NCBI RefSeq assembly: GCF_021655095.1
Contig: NZ_PPXW01000001.1
Span: 1,540,265 to 1,588,375, forward strand
Reading direction: 5' to 3'
Length of the DNA stretch: 48,111 nucleotides
Origin: Clostridium sp. Cult1
GTDB lineage: Bacteria; Bacillota; Clostridia; Tissierellales; Tepidimicrobiaceae
The stretch's first letter is position 1; the number at the start of each line of letters is the position of its first letter. A program made the position numbers and the translations under genes. Under the pieces are notes generated by a model. It was not told where the DNA came from. It saw only the letters and a list, made by a program, of their open reading frames with translations, and ran no database searches. Of this stretch, positions 1 to 8,480 are shown piece after piece.

Positions 1-41
1 GAGTTAGTGGTTCCTAAATCGATACCAATTATTTTTCCCAT
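1..41 (-). CDS. dnaK: DnaK (Hsp70), N-terminal end only
   Basis: The window opens inside this gene, so only 13 codons are visible (MGKIIGIDLGTTN). This is the invariant start of Hsp70 ATPases: the first beta strand and phosphate-binding loop of the nucleotide-binding domain. A strong AAGGAGGA ribosome site lies just upstream, at about 48-56. The gene follows grpE closely, as in the hrcA-grpE-dnaK-dnaJ operon of Firmicutes, so HrcA/CIRCE control is expected. Everything past the first strand lies outside the window. Confidence 0.95.
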   Translation of the reverse strand, partial: MGKIIGIDLGTTN

Positions 42-63
42 ATAAATTCCTCCTTAAAATTAT

Positions 64-597
64 TTACTTAGCTACTTTAACCATACTAGGTCTAATAACT
101 TTATCTTTTAACAAATATCCTTTTTGTAATACTTCTAATATAGTACCTTCTTCCTCATCCTCAGATTCTTCTGCAAAAACGGCATGATGAAAATTAGGGT
201 CAAAAGCTTCCCCTAAACACTCCATCTCCTTTAAACCATTTTCATTAAGTACCTTTAATATCTGATCATATATCATTTTTACACCTTCGTAGAAGCCATC
301 TTTATTTTCAACACTTTCTAAGGCCCTATCAAAATTGTCTAATACAGGTAATAACTGGGTCATAATATCCTCTGCTGCATAAGTATAAATCCTTTCCTTA
401 TCCTTTTCAACCCTATTTTTATAGTTGATAAAATCTGCTTGAAGCCTTAGAAGTCTGTTGGTTAACTCTTCTACTTGATTATCTTCTTGAGAATCTTCCG
501 AGGATTCCTCTTCTAATTTCTCTTTCTCATCCATATCTTGTGTTTCCACTATATCCTCTTCTAATTCTTCTCTTTCTAGTTCTTCTTTTTTTTCCAT
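64..597 (-). CDS. grpE: GrpE, nucleotide exchange factor of DnaK
   Basis: 177 aa, a normal size for the family. Residues 1-45 are a very acidic, disordered tail rich in Glu and Asp. Next comes the long helix (about 45-90, with ADFINYKNRVEKDKER) that forms the GrpE dimer. The C-terminal beta domain ends with the family signature GYLLKDKVIRPSMVKV (about 160-175). GrpE releases ADP from DnaK in the cytoplasm and acts as a thermosensor of the Hsp70 cycle. It lies between hrcA and dnaK on the same strand and is expected to be co-transcribed from the CIRCE-controlled promoter upstream of hrcA. A 28-bp palindrome separates it from hrcA. Confidence 0.97.
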   Translation of the reverse strand: MEKKEELEREELEEDIVETQDMDEKEKLEEESSEDSQEDNQVEELTNRLLRLQADFINYKNRVEKDKERIYTYAAEDIMTQLLPVLDNFDRALESVENKDGFYEGVKMIYDQILKVLNENGLKEMECLGEAFDPNFHHAVFAEESEDEEEGTILEVLQKGYLLKDKVIRPSMVKVAK

Positions 598-628
598 TTA
601 ATCACCCTTTTACCCATTTTAAGTTTTG

Positions 629-656
629 ATAGAGTGTAATTTAAATTACACTCTAT
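629..656 (-). other. perfect 28-bp palindrome between hrcA and grpE (RNA hairpin, possible processing site)
   Basis: The arms ATAGAGTGTAATTT and their exact reverse complement abut at 642/643. The right arm covers the hrcA stop codon (653-655). On the minus strand the hairpin follows hrcA directly and has no U-run, so it does not look like a strong intrinsic terminator. In Bacillus subtilis the dnaK operon mRNA is known to be cut between hrcA and grpE, lowering hrcA message relative to the chaperones. This hairpin sits at the equivalent place. The function is inferred. Confidence 0.6.
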
Positions 657-1696
657 CCTTTCCTAAACAACATATTCAGTATCTCTGTCAAATTCATAGA
701 GAAAAGTTTTAATGAATTTATTGTAGTGAAATAATCCATTCTTGTAGGACCAATAACTCCAATTTTTCCAATTGTCATATCACCTAATTTATAGGTGGTA
801 GTAATTAAACTACAATCCTTTATTGGTTCATATATATTTTCATCCCCTATAGTAATTTCTATTCCATTTTCTATGGGATTGTTCAACAATATATCCACTA
901 ATAGGTCTTTATCTTCGATAAAGGATATAAAAGATTTGGCCTTATCTAAATCCTTATATTCAGGAAAATTGAAAATTTTTGTAACCCCATCCGCATATAC
1001 TTCAACATCTTCTACATCTTCTAAAGATTTGTTAATAATAGGTATAATATTATCTATAATCTCTTTAAATTCATATATTTCCTCAAATATTCCATAATCC
1101 ATTGCTTTTCCTATTTCATCAATAGTTAGTCCTTTTAATTTATGGTTAAGAAAATTGGATATTCTATTAAGTTGCTCTTCCGGTATTTCTTGTTCAATCC
1201 TAAATATAGTATTTTTAACTATGCCCGAATCTCCAACTAACACTACCAATATTTCAGAATAATCGATAGGTATTAGTTGAATATGTTTTAGTTTAATTTT
1301 CTGTAATTGAGGTGATATAGCCAATGCAGTATAACTAGTAATTGCTGACAATATTTTAGCAGCATTTTGGATTAGTTGGTCTATTTCTTTAGATTCTCTA
1401 GTCAATATCCTCTTTATCTCTTCTTTTTTATTCATATCTATTTTGAGTTTCTTTGCCTTTAACATCTGATCTACATATAATCTATAGGCCTTATCCGAAG
1501 GAATTCTACCAGATGAAGTATGAGGCTTATTTAAATACCCTAAATCCTCTAAATCTGACATCTCATTCCTTATAGTAGCAGAACTTACACCTAAATCATA
1601 TTGTTTTGATATGGTTCTAGAACCAATAGGTTCAGCTGTTAACAAATAACTATCTATTACAGCATATAGAACTTTTATCTTTCTATCATCCAACAT
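653..1696 (-). CDS. hrcA: HrcA, heat-shock transcriptional repressor
   Basis: 347 aa from the ATG at 1696, which has GAGGTG 7-8 bases upstream. A longer in-frame reading from 1738 is unlikely because it would run through the CIRCE operator. The N-terminal winged helix contains the family motif SATIRNEMSDLEDLGYL followed by HTSSGRIPSDKAYR (about 38-75). The C-terminal part is the HrcA GAF-like dimer domain. HrcA binds CIRCE and represses the dnaK and groE operons; its folding depends on GroEL, which gives feedback control. First gene of hrcA-grpE-dnaK, with its own operator just upstream (autoregulation). Confidence 0.97.
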   Translation of the reverse strand: MLDDRKIKVLYAVIDSYLLTAEPIGSRTISKQYDLGVSSATIRNEMSDLEDLGYLNKPHTSSGRIPSDKAYRLYVDQMLKAKKLKIDMNKKEEIKRILTRESKEIDQLIQNAAKILSAITSYTALAISPQLQKIKLKHIQLIPIDYSEILVVLVGDSGIVKNTIFRIEQEIPEEQLNRISNFLNHKLKGLTIDEIGKAMDYGIFEEIYEFKEIIDNIIPIINKSLEDVEDVEVYADGVTKIFNFPEYKDLDKAKSFISFIEDKDLLVDILLNNPIENGIEITIGDENIYEPIKDCSLITTTYKLGDMTIGKIGVIGPTRMDYFTTINSLKLFSMNLTEILNMLFRKG

Positions 1697-1731
1697 ATTT
1701 ATCACCTCAGTATTTATGCTTTGGATGTTTG

Positions 1732-1758
1732 TTAGCACTCTATATGCTTGAGTGCTAA
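1732..1758 (-). promoter_or_regulatory. CIRCE operator (HrcA binding site)
   Basis: TTAGCACTC-N9-GAGTGCTAA, a perfect match to the CIRCE consensus. It lies 36 bp upstream of the hrcA ATG and just downstream of a sigma-A-like -10 box, where bound HrcA would block transcription of hrcA-grpE-dnaK. Confidence 0.97.
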
Positions 1759-1764
1759 TCTTAA

Positions 1765-1792
1765 ATTATCATAAACATTAGCTCCTTGTCAA
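1765..1792 (-). promoter_or_regulatory. sigma-A-type promoter of hrcA-grpE-dnaK
   Basis: On the minus strand the -35 box TTGACA (1792-1787) is perfect. A 16-bp spacer separates it from GATAAT (1770-1765), which matches 5 of 6 bases of the -10 consensus. The predicted transcript would start at or inside the CIRCE palindrome, the usual arrangement. Confidence 0.8.
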
Positions 1793-1808
1793 TACCTTTT
1801 TAAAATTA

Positions 1809-2945
1809 TTAAGGTAATAAATCTACATATACAATATTAGATAAATCTAATCCTCTAGGAGTAAATCTAATACATTCATCATCTATATATAATAAACCCT
1901 GTTCCTTATATTTCTCAAATACATCTCCATATATATCCTCTGCTTTAATTTTAAATCTATTAAAGAAAGCATTTTTATTTATACCTTCTATTAGCCTTAG
2001 TCCCATAATTAAATATTCTGCTACCTCCATTTCTCTATCAATATTTTCTTCTTCTACAATAGGAAGCCTCTTTTCACCTAATCTATTATAATAATCTTTA
2101 AATTTATTAAAATTCCAGAATCTTTTATGGTTTAAATTAGAATGGGCAGCCAGTCCAAAACCCACATAAGGTTTTAATTGCCAATAAAATAGATTATGTT
2201 TACATTCCATTCCCGCCTTGGCAAAATTTGATATTTCATAATGTTTATAGCCTTGATTTTTAAGAAAATTTATTCCGAAATGATACATTTCCCTTTCTAT
2301 GTCCTCTCCAGGCAGTTTTATTTTTCCTTCTATATACCATTTATCCATTAAAGTTTTTTCTTCTAATATTAAACTATAATAAGAAATATGTTCTACACCT
2401 AACTTTACCACTTTCTCCAATGTTTCTTCACAATCTTTTATAGTTTGATTAGGTAATCCAAACATTAAGTCCACATTTATATTTTTGAAATCCAAATTTC
2501 TTGTCAGTTCGAAATTCCTATAAAAATCCATTGAAGTATGGGTTCTTCCAATTGCTTTTAGAAGATAATCATTTAAACTTTGAACACCTATGCTTATTCT
2601 ATTAATTCCGTATTCTTTATATAATTTTAGTTTTTCCCTATTTAAAGTCTCAGGATTAGATTCAATTGTTACTTCTTCTAATGTATCAACATTAAGATTT
2701 TTATAAATATATTCTAATATTCTCCCAATATGCTTTCCTTCCAAATAGGAAGGAGTACCCCCACCTATAAATATTGTTTTGACATTATACTCTTTTAATA
2801 ATTCTCTATATTCTTTTATTTCCGTGATTAAATAGTCTATATATCTATCTATTTTATCATCTTGATGAGGAAAAGATACGAAATCACAATAATAGCATTT
2901 GCTACTACAAAATGGAATGTGAATATATATTCCTAACTCCTTCAA
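1809..2945 (-). CDS. hemW: HemW, radical-SAM heme chaperone (formerly HemN-like)
   Basis: 378 aa, the usual HemW length. Near the N-terminus, IHIPFCSSKCYYCDF carries the radical-SAM CxxxCxxC cluster ligands (Cys13, 17, 20) in the HemW form. A GGGTPS motif follows at about 61-66. The C-terminal HemN_C domain is present. True coproporphyrinogen dehydrogenases have an extra N-terminal segment that is absent here. HemW binds heme and delivers it to apoproteins in the cytoplasm. The lepA-hemW-hrcA order is conserved in Firmicutes. It lies 56 bp downstream of lepA with a hairpin between them. Confidence 0.93.
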   Translation of the reverse strand: MKELGIYIHIPFCSSKCYYCDFVSFPHQDDKIDRYIDYLITEIKEYRELLKEYNVKTIFIGGGTPSYLEGKHIGRILEYIYKNLNVDTLEEVTIESNPETLNREKLKLYKEYGINRISIGVQSLNDYLLKAIGRTHTSMDFYRNFELTRNLDFKNINVDLMFGLPNQTIKDCEETLEKVVKLGVEHISYYSLILEEKTLMDKWYIEGKIKLPGEDIEREMYHFGINFLKNQGYKHYEISNFAKAGMECKHNLFYWQLKPYVGFGLAAHSNLNHKRFWNFNKFKDYYNRLGEKRLPIVEEENIDREMEVAEYLIMGLRLIEGINKNAFFNRFKIKAEDIYGDVFEKYKEQGLLYIDDECIRFTPRGLDLSNIVYVDLLP

Positions 2946-2978
2946 TTCAAACCTTCCCTTCTAAAAGTGGATAAATAT

Positions 2979-3000
2979 AATGCACACTTTAGTGTGCATT
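2979..3000 (-). terminator. hairpin between lepA and hemW (weak or partial terminator)
   Basis: AATGCACACT and AGTGTGCATT form a 9-10 bp inverted repeat with a tiny loop, starting two bases after the lepA stop. On the minus strand it is followed by ATATTTATCC, not a good U-run, so it may attenuate or protect lepA mRNA rather than fully terminate. Confidence 0.45.
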
Positions 3001-3001
3001 C

Positions 3002-4813
3002 TTATTTTTCGTCATATTTTAGTACTGCTAAAAATGCAGATTGAGGAACTTCTACAGAACCAATCTGTCTCATTCTTTTCTTCCCTTCTTTTTGTTTCTC
3101 TAATAATTTTTTCTTCCTAGTAATATCTCCACCATAACATTTAGCCAGTACATCTTTTCTAAGAGCCCGTACAGTCTCTCTAGCGATTATCTTAGAACCG
3201 ATTACAGCTTGTATAGGTACAGCAAATTGATGACGAGGTATTTCATCTTTCAACCTTTCAGCAATATTTCTACCCCTTTCATAAGCCTTGTCCTTATGGA
3301 CTATTATTGAAAAGGCGTCTACCAACTCTCCATTAATTAATATATCCAATTTAACTAATTCAGATTCTTCATAACCTTTAAGCTCATAATCTAATGAAGC
3401 ATAACCTCTAGTTCTAGATTTTAGAGCATCAAAAAAATCATATATTACTTCATTTAAAGGTAGATCATAATGCATTACTACTCTTGTTTCTTCTAAATAT
3501 TCCATATTTAAAAATGTGCCCCGTCTATTCTGACAAAGTTCCATTACTGCGCCAACATATTCTGTAGGAGTCATAATAGAAGCAGATACTATGGGCTCTT
3601 CCATGTATTCTATTTCAGTTTCCTTAGGTAAATTAGTTGGATTTTGTATAGATAACATTTCTCCCGATTTAGTCATAACATTGTATATTACGCTAGGAGC
3701 AGTAGTTACAATATTTAAATCGAATTCCCTTTCCAATCTTTCTTGAACAATTTCCATATGAAGTAGACCTAAGAACCCGCATCTAAATCCAAAACCTAGA
3801 GCAGCAGAAGTTTCTGGTTCAAATATTAAACTAGCATCATTTACCTGAAGTTTTTCAAGAGCATCTCTAACAGAATTAAAATCCTCTCCTTCAGCAGGAT
3901 AAATTCCACAGTATACCATAGGGACTACTTTTTTATATCCTGGAAGAGGATTAGCAGTTGGATTATTGTGATCTGTAATAGTATCCCCTACTCTTGCATC
4001 CTTTACATTTTTAATACTTGCTACAACATAACCTACATCTCCTGCTTTTAATTGATCTACAGGCCCTTGTTTAGAAGTAGTAACTCCTACCTCAGTCACT
4101 TCAAAATGTTTATTAGATGACATCATCCTTATTTCCATACCTGGTTTAAGTATCCCTTCAAAAACTCTTATATAAGCTACTACACCTTTGTAGCTATCAT
4201 AATAGGAATCAAAAATTAATGCTTTTAAAGGCGCATCTTTATCCCCCTTTGGAGCTGGAATTTTATTTACTACTTCTTCCAAAACAGCTTCAATGTTTAA
4301 TCCTTCCTTAGCTGATATTAAAGGGGCACTCTCTGCATCTATACCAAGTACATCTTCGATTTCCTTTTTTACCTCATCCGGTCTAGCACTAGGTAGGTCT
4401 ATCTTATTGATAATAGGAATAATCTCTAAATCTTGTTCTAAAGCTAAATATACATTGGCTAAAGTTTGAGCCTCTATTCCTTGAGTTGAATCTATTATCA
4501 ATAATGCTCCTTCACAAGCTGCTAAGGATCTAGATACCTCATAGTTAAAGTCTACATGGCCTGGTGTATCGATTAAATTTAAAACATACTCCTCTCCATC
4601 CTTGGCCTTATAATTAAGTCTTATGTTCTTTAATTTGATAGTTATTCCTCTTTCTCTTTCTAATTCCATACTATCTAGGATTTGATCTTGCATCTCCCTA
4701 GATGTTAACAATCCAGTTTTTTCTATTAGTCTATCTGCAAGGGTGGATTTTCCATGATCAATATGAGCAATAATAGAGAAATTCCTTATATTGGTTTGAT
4801 TAACATTCGGCAT
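3002..4813 (-). CDS. lepA: LepA (elongation factor 4), translational GTPase
   Basis: 603 aa from ATG 4813 (GGAGGAAAAGT upstream). An upstream in-frame extension has no ribosome site and does not match the family. GTPase motifs are all present: [10 protein letters not shown] (P loop), RGITIK (switch I), DTPGHVDF (G3), NKIDLPSA (G4) and SAKEGLN (G5). EF-G-like domains II, III and V follow. The LepA-specific C-terminal domain ends with the basic [18 protein letters not shown] region. LepA is a ribosome-associated GTPase that affects initiation and elongation and is near-universal in bacteria. Neighbouring lepB, spoIIP and gpr match the Firmicute gene order. Confidence 0.97.
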   Translation of the reverse strand: MPNVNQTNIRNFSIIAHIDHGKSTLADRLIEKTGLLTSREMQDQILDSMELERERGITIKLKNIRLNYKAKDGEEYVLNLIDTPGHVDFNYEVSRSLAACEGALLIIDSTQGIEAQTLANVYLALEQDLEIIPIINKIDLPSARPDEVKKEIEDVLGIDAESAPLISAKEGLNIEAVLEEVVNKIPAPKGDKDAPLKALIFDSYYDSYKGVVAYIRVFEGILKPGMEIRMMSSNKHFEVTEVGVTTSKQGPVDQLKAGDVGYVVASIKNVKDARVGDTITDHNNPTANPLPGYKKVVPMVYCGIYPAEGEDFNSVRDALEKLQVNDASLIFEPETSAALGFGFRCGFLGLLHMEIVQERLEREFDLNIVTTAPSVIYNVMTKSGEMLSIQNPTNLPKETEIEYMEEPIVSASIMTPTEYVGAVMELCQNRRGTFLNMEYLEETRVVMHYDLPLNEVIYDFFDALKSRTRGYASLDYELKGYEESELVKLDILINGELVDAFSIIVHKDKAYERGRNIAERLKDEIPRHQFAVPIQAVIGSKIIARETVRALRKDVLAKCYGGDITRKKKLLEKQKEGKKRMRQIGSVEVPQSAFLAVLKYDEK

Positions 4814-4880
4814 ACTTTTCCTCCTTATAATGTTACAATAACTCCAAACTATAATTATAACAGAAAAATAGACGGAAGTA

Positions 4881-4910
4881 AAACAAAAGACCAGCATATT
4901 CTGGTCTTTT
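4881..4910 (-). terminator. intrinsic terminator upstream of lepA
   Basis: AAAAGACCAG-CATATT-CTGGTCTTTT is a perfect 10-bp stem with a 6-base loop. On the minus strand it is followed by a T-rich tract (TTTTGTTTTA), and it overlaps the stop codon of the small gene that precedes it. Because it is symmetric it could work on both strands. It implies that lepA has its own promoter or is read at reduced level. Confidence 0.8.
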
Positions 4911-5158
4911 TAGTTACTTTTTTTAAATATTTTTAAATCTATTAAATAGCTCTCACCAAATAAATATATTTTTCTTTCTTTAAAATCTACATTAAATATA
5001 ATTGGATCCTTCAAATAATCTAAATAAACAATATGTGTATTCACTACCTTTATTCCATAATAAAGTATAAGTAATGTAAAAATGATTATAATTGATTTAC
5101 AAAAATTTTTTCTCTTCTGTTTTCTTAATCTCTTCCTTTTGTCTACTCTAGTCCCCAA
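4910..5158 (-). CDS. small single-pass membrane protein, unknown function
   Basis: About 82 aa. The most likely start is a TTG at 5158, because AGGGTGG lies 5 bases before it; a GTG three codons upstream is the alternative. The protein has a very basic N-terminus (RVDKRKRLRKQKRKNF), then one hydrophobic helix (SIIIIFTLLILYYGIKVV), then a short extracytoplasmic tail of about 45 residues. The charge pattern predicts the N-terminus inside. It lies between lepB and lepA and ends in a terminator, so it may be the last gene of the gpr-spoIIP-lepB transcript. B. subtilis has a small unknown gene (yqxA) between spoIIP and lepA, but I see no sequence reason to equate them. Confidence 0.7.
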   Translation of the reverse strand: MGTRVDKRKRLRKQKRKNFCKSIIIIFTLLILYYGIKVVNTHIVYLDYLKDPIIFNVDFKERKIYLFGESYLIDLKIFKKSN

Positions 5159-5201
5159 AAATACCACCCTAATTATTTTGTCTAAAGAGAGCTATTTTAT
5201 A

Positions 5202-5750
5202 CTACTCTAATTTTCCAAATCTATTATTAAAAGGAAAATATCTAAAGTTTGTTATTCCTTTAATAGAGTCTATAGGTACGCAACCAAAATATCTACTATC
5301 CTTGCTAGCCCCTTCATCTCTATTATCTCCCAATACGAAAACATATCCTTCTGGAACTTCCCAGTAGTTTTCATTATATACATGTGTATAGGCACCTTCT
5401 TCTATATAGTCTTCTTCTAATATTTCTCCATTTAAATATACTTTTCCATCAATTATAGCTACTGTATCTCCTTCAAGACCGATTACCCGTTTTATATAAT
5501 CTTTGTTCTGTGCATCTGGCGCTTTTAATACTACGATCTCCCCTCTTTTTGGCCCAGAAAAATATAAAGGTATTTTGTTTGCAAAAAGTCTATCCTTTTC
5601 ATGTAGCGTGGGATACATAGAATTCCCTAATACATAAGTAGTATTGAATATAAAAGTCTTTATTAATATGGCTATAACAATAGCTAATAATATACTCTTA
5701 ATCCATTCTATGGCTTCATTTTTTACAATTTTGTTGTTGTCTTCTTCCAT
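5202..5750 (-). CDS. lepB: type I signal peptidase
   Basis: 182 aa, typical of Gram-positive SipS-type enzymes. One N-terminal membrane helix (about 17-36) is followed by box B GNSMYPTL with the catalytic Ser44, then the general base Lys87 in YIKRVIG, and box E GDNRDEGASKDSR near residue 140. The enzyme sits in the membrane with its active site outside and cuts signal peptides of secreted proteins. Substrates would include the SLH proteins of this window but not the lipoproteins. The ribosome site is AGGAGGAATTAGG. Its place between spoIIP and lepA is unremarkable for Clostridia. Confidence 0.96.
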   Translation of the reverse strand: MEEDNNKIVKNEAIEWIKSILLAIVIAILIKTFIFNTTYVLGNSMYPTLHEKDRLFANKIPLYFSGPKRGEIVVLKAPDAQNKDYIKRVIGLEGDTVAIIDGKVYLNGEILEEDYIEEGAYTHVYNENYWEVPEGYVFVLGDNRDEGASKDSRYFGCVPIDSIKGITNFRYFPFNNRFGKLE

Positions 5751-5814
5751 CCTAATTCCTCCTCATCTTAGAAACGTACTTTAATTATAGCATTTTTTAT
5801 AATTAAAAAAAAGT

Positions 5815-6966
5815 TTATTCTTGAATCTTATCTATTACTATACTTAATATCTCACCTAATATCCTAGCCGTTTCCTTAGCCTCCTCCATAGTATTTAAAT
5901 TACTTCCCACTTCGATTAAAGCTGAATAATCTGAGAGAAATTGATTATATTTGCCTACAGGCTTTATCATGATTCCCGTACATAAATTTGGATATAAAAC
6001 ATCAGTAACTGCTTTCACATATTTTGCAAAGCTTAATACTGCATCCTTATTAGGAGAATCTGGTCCTATAACGAAGTAAAAAGTAGCAGCTTCTTTTCCA
6101 TCAACTAGGATTTTAGATTTTTCTATCAAATTTTTCATATTTTTTATAATTTTAGGATCATTATGATCATGTCCATCCCTATGGATATCCAATAAAATCT
6201 TTAAATTATTATTGTCCTTTAACTTTTCATTTACCGTCTTTAAAGACTCAGTATAGGATTTGTTATATGAAGGTACATCATGATACTTAGTTACATGCTC
6301 CACTTTATGACCATTTGTTTCTAGTGTTTTAGAAATAATTTCCCCTATACTAATTACATTATACTTTCTATCAGCTGTATGGTGTTGATTATTCTCCAAT
6401 GAAGAATAAGACTCCGTACCATGTGTATGGTATATAAGTATATAGGGTCTTTCTTTATCTATTTTTAATGAGTTAATATTCAAAGGTTTGGGTAGATTTG
6501 AAGCCGGTACTTTCCCTTCAGAGTCGTTAATGATTATTAAATCTTCATACTCTTCTAACCTATCTATTATTATAAAATCTTCAACTATCCTTGGATTATT
6601 TTCAATATCTCCATCTTCTATTTTAGTATCATGGACAGATGAAGAATCATTTCCAATAAATAATATAGAAGGAAATTGTGCTTTGACAAAATTCTTCAAT
6701 TCATCTATTACAGATAGATTTTTATAAAAGGTTTCATCCCATCTATTATCTGGATATTCCTGATTTCTATATAGGTTTATTATGGAGCTTGTTCTACTAA
6801 AAAGGGAAATAAAAGCACTACCATCTTTAAGATATGATTTTTCTTCACTAAAAACGGGCTTAGCTTTATCTCCCTTCCAATTAATCAACATTGTACCTAT
6901 GTTGAATACTATAAGGCATATCAATGCAAAAATAATGTAGTTATTTCTACTGTCCTTCCCCTTCAT
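5815..6966 (-). CDS. spoIIP: SpoIIP, stage II sporulation autolysin
   Basis: 383 aa. One N-terminal membrane helix (about 9-29) is followed by a linker and the SpoIIP catalytic domain. Metal and catalytic motifs are visible: YHTHGTESY at 179-187 and DIHRDG at 260-265. SpoIIP is an amidase and endopeptidase that works with SpoIID and SpoIIM to thin septal peptidoglycan and drive engulfment of the forespore. Downstream of gpr by 88 bp on the same strand, as in B. subtilis. A sigma-E promoter would be expected, but I could not identify a convincing one. Together with gpr it shows that the organism makes endospores. Confidence 0.95.
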   Translation of the reverse strand: MKGKDSRNNYIIFALICLIVFNIGTMLINWKGDKAKPVFSEEKSYLKDGSAFISLFSRTSSIINLYRNQEYPDNRWDETFYKNLSVIDELKNFVKAQFPSILFIGNDSSSVHDTKIEDGDIENNPRIVEDFIIIDRLEEYEDLIIINDSEGKVPASNLPKPLNINSLKIDKERPYILIYHTHGTESYSSLENNQHHTADRKYNVISIGEIISKTLETNGHKVEHVTKYHDVPSYNKSYTESLKTVNEKLKDNNNLKILLDIHRDGHDHNDPKIIKNMKNLIEKSKILVDGKEAATFYFVIGPDSPNKDAVLSFAKYVKAVTDVLYPNLCTGIMIKPVGKYNQFLSDYSALIEVGSNLNTMEEAKETARILGEILSIVIDKIQE

Positions 6967-7054
6967 AAAAACACTCCTTAAATTAAGTATTCAATACATA
7001 GATTATATTCATTTAAGAACCTATATATGATATTTGTTTAAGGAGTATTTTCTT

Positions 7055-8029
7055 CTATCGAATATATTTATTTACATCTTCTAGATCTATACCATGGTGT
7101 AGAGCCATATTTAATCCATTTCCTATGATTATTGACAAATCATCGATAATTAAATCAATTTCTTTTGGCGTTACTACTACATTTGGCATAAAAGGTTCTA
7201 AAACCTCTCTTATTAGCTCATACTTTTCATCCTTAGATACCTGTTCAAGGGTAGTATAAAACTCAGTCCCTACTTCGGCTACGCTTTTCATAGAGCCTAT
7301 GATTAAATCCATAGTATCATTTACCATAGTAGCAGCATCCACGACTGTTGGAACACCAATAGCAATAACTGGGACCCCTAAATACTCTTCATTTAATCCT
7401 ATTCGTTTATTACCTACACCAGAACCTGGATTTATCCCTGTATCTGATATTTGTATAGTAGTGCTCACCCTCTCCATTCTTCTAGAAGCTAATGCATCTA
7501 TAGCAATAACTAAATCTGGATTTGTCTTCTCTACTATACCCTTTACTATTTCCCCTGTTTCAATTCCCGTTAACCCCATTACTCCAGGAGAAATAGCAGC
7601 CACATTAGCCACTGTTTCGTCTCTATCTTTATTATAAGCAATAAAAAACTGTCTAGTTACTAAAACTCGATCTATCACCTTGGGTCCTAGAGCATCTGGG
7701 GTTACATTCCAATTTCCTAGTCCTACGATGAGAGTTTTGGTATCTTCGTCAGCTATACCAATCCCTTTTATTTCCTTTGCCAATAGCTTGCTTATTTCAT
7801 CTTTTAAATCTTGGTCTGCATTTTTCAGTTTAGGTACATCAATAGTTATATAAATTCCTTTTGGCTTCCCTAAATTTTGTGAACCCATTTCGTCTATTAT
7901 CTTTACCCTCGTTACAGTATAATCCTCCCCTTTTTCCTCCTCTATTTCTACTCCAGGTACTTCTCCTTCATTTTGCTCCTGATATAGCTCTCTATTTTCT
8001 ATTGCCAAATCTGTCCTTATTTCTATCAT
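7055..8029 (-). CDS. gpr: GPR, germination protease
   Basis: 324 aa. The N-terminus carries RTDLAIE (residues 5-11), the signature around the zymogen cleavage region. The short propeptide suggests cleavage very close to the start. Other family blocks are VGLGNWNVTPDALGP and the central GIVEKTNPDLVIAIDALASR with conserved acidic residues (GPR is an atypical aspartate-dependent protease). GPR starts degradation of the DNA-protecting SASP proteins at germination. It is divergent from rpsT, as in many Firmicutes, and is expected to be forespore-expressed (sigma F/G). No clear sigma-G box was recognisable. Confidence 0.96.
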   Translation of the reverse strand: MIEIRTDLAIENRELYQEQNEGEVPGVEIEEEKGEDYTVTRVKIIDEMGSQNLGKPKGIYITIDVPKLKNADQDLKDEISKLLAKEIKGIGIADEDTKTLIVGLGNWNVTPDALGPKVIDRVLVTRQFFIAYNKDRDETVANVAAISPGVMGLTGIETGEIVKGIVEKTNPDLVIAIDALASRRMERVSTTIQISDTGINPGSGVGNKRIGLNEEYLGVPVIAIGVPTVVDAATMVNDTMDLIIGSMKSVAEVGTEFYTTLEQVSKDEKYELIREVLEPFMPNVVVTPKEIDLIIDDLSIIIGNGLNMALHHGIDLEDVNKYIR

Positions 8030-8168
8030 TTCAAATTCCTCCCTTATCTCTAATTAGTATTATTTTTCTTCAATAGCTCAATTTTATGTATAATAAACTT
8101 AATTATCCTTGCATTTTATACTTCTTCGTGGTAAAATATCTCTTGTTAAGATTGAGGAGGTGAAACTA

Positions 8169-8444
8169 TTGGCAAATATTAAATCTGCAGAAAAGAGAAT
8201 CCGAACAACTAAAAAAAGAACCGCTTTAAATAAGAGTAGAAAATCTGAAATTAAAACCTATATTAAAAAATTTGATCTAGCTATAGAAAATGGAAACCTT
8301 GATGAAGCTAAGGAATTACTTAAAATTATAGATAAAAAATTAAAGAAAGCAAGCCATAAAAACGTTCTTCATAAAAATGCTGCTTCAAGGAGAGTTAGCG
8401 TTTTAACTAAAAGATTAAACAAAAAAATAAACGAAGCTGTATAA
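8169..8444 (+). CDS. rpsT: ribosomal protein S20
   Basis: 91 aa from a TTG start at 8169. The strong site GAGGAGGTG lies at 8153-8161, and the protein begins with the family sequence (M)ANIKSAEKRIRTTKKR. A longer reading from 8109 is therefore wrong. S20 is a small, basic, all-helical protein of the 30S subunit that binds 16S rRNA. It is the only plus-strand gene in the first 12 kb. It is divergent from gpr, convergent with holA, and shares a bidirectional terminator with holA. TTG starts are common for S20 and may hold synthesis down. Confidence 0.97.
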   Translation: MANIKSAEKRIRTTKKRTALNKSRKSEIKTYIKKFDLAIENGNLDEAKELLKIIDKKLKKASHKNVLHKNAASRRVSVLTKRLNKKINEAV

Positions 8445-8447
8445 AAT

Positions 8448-8474
8448 AAAACTTCGGCAATCCCGAAGTTTTTT
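8448..8474. terminator. bidirectional terminator shared by rpsT and holA
   Basis: AAAACTTCGG-CAATC-CCGAAGTTTT forms a 10-bp GC-clamped stem with T-runs on both sides. It lies 3 bases after the rpsT stop and 7 bases beyond the end of holA, so it can end transcription from either direction. Confidence 0.9.
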
Positions 8475-8480
8475 GTTTTC

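Noticed and set aside
6967-8168. Sigma-E, sigma-F or sigma-G promoters upstream of spoIIP and gpr
   Set aside because: Partial boxes such as TGAATA and AATACTA occur, but spacing and consensus were poor; AT-rich DNA gives many such matches.
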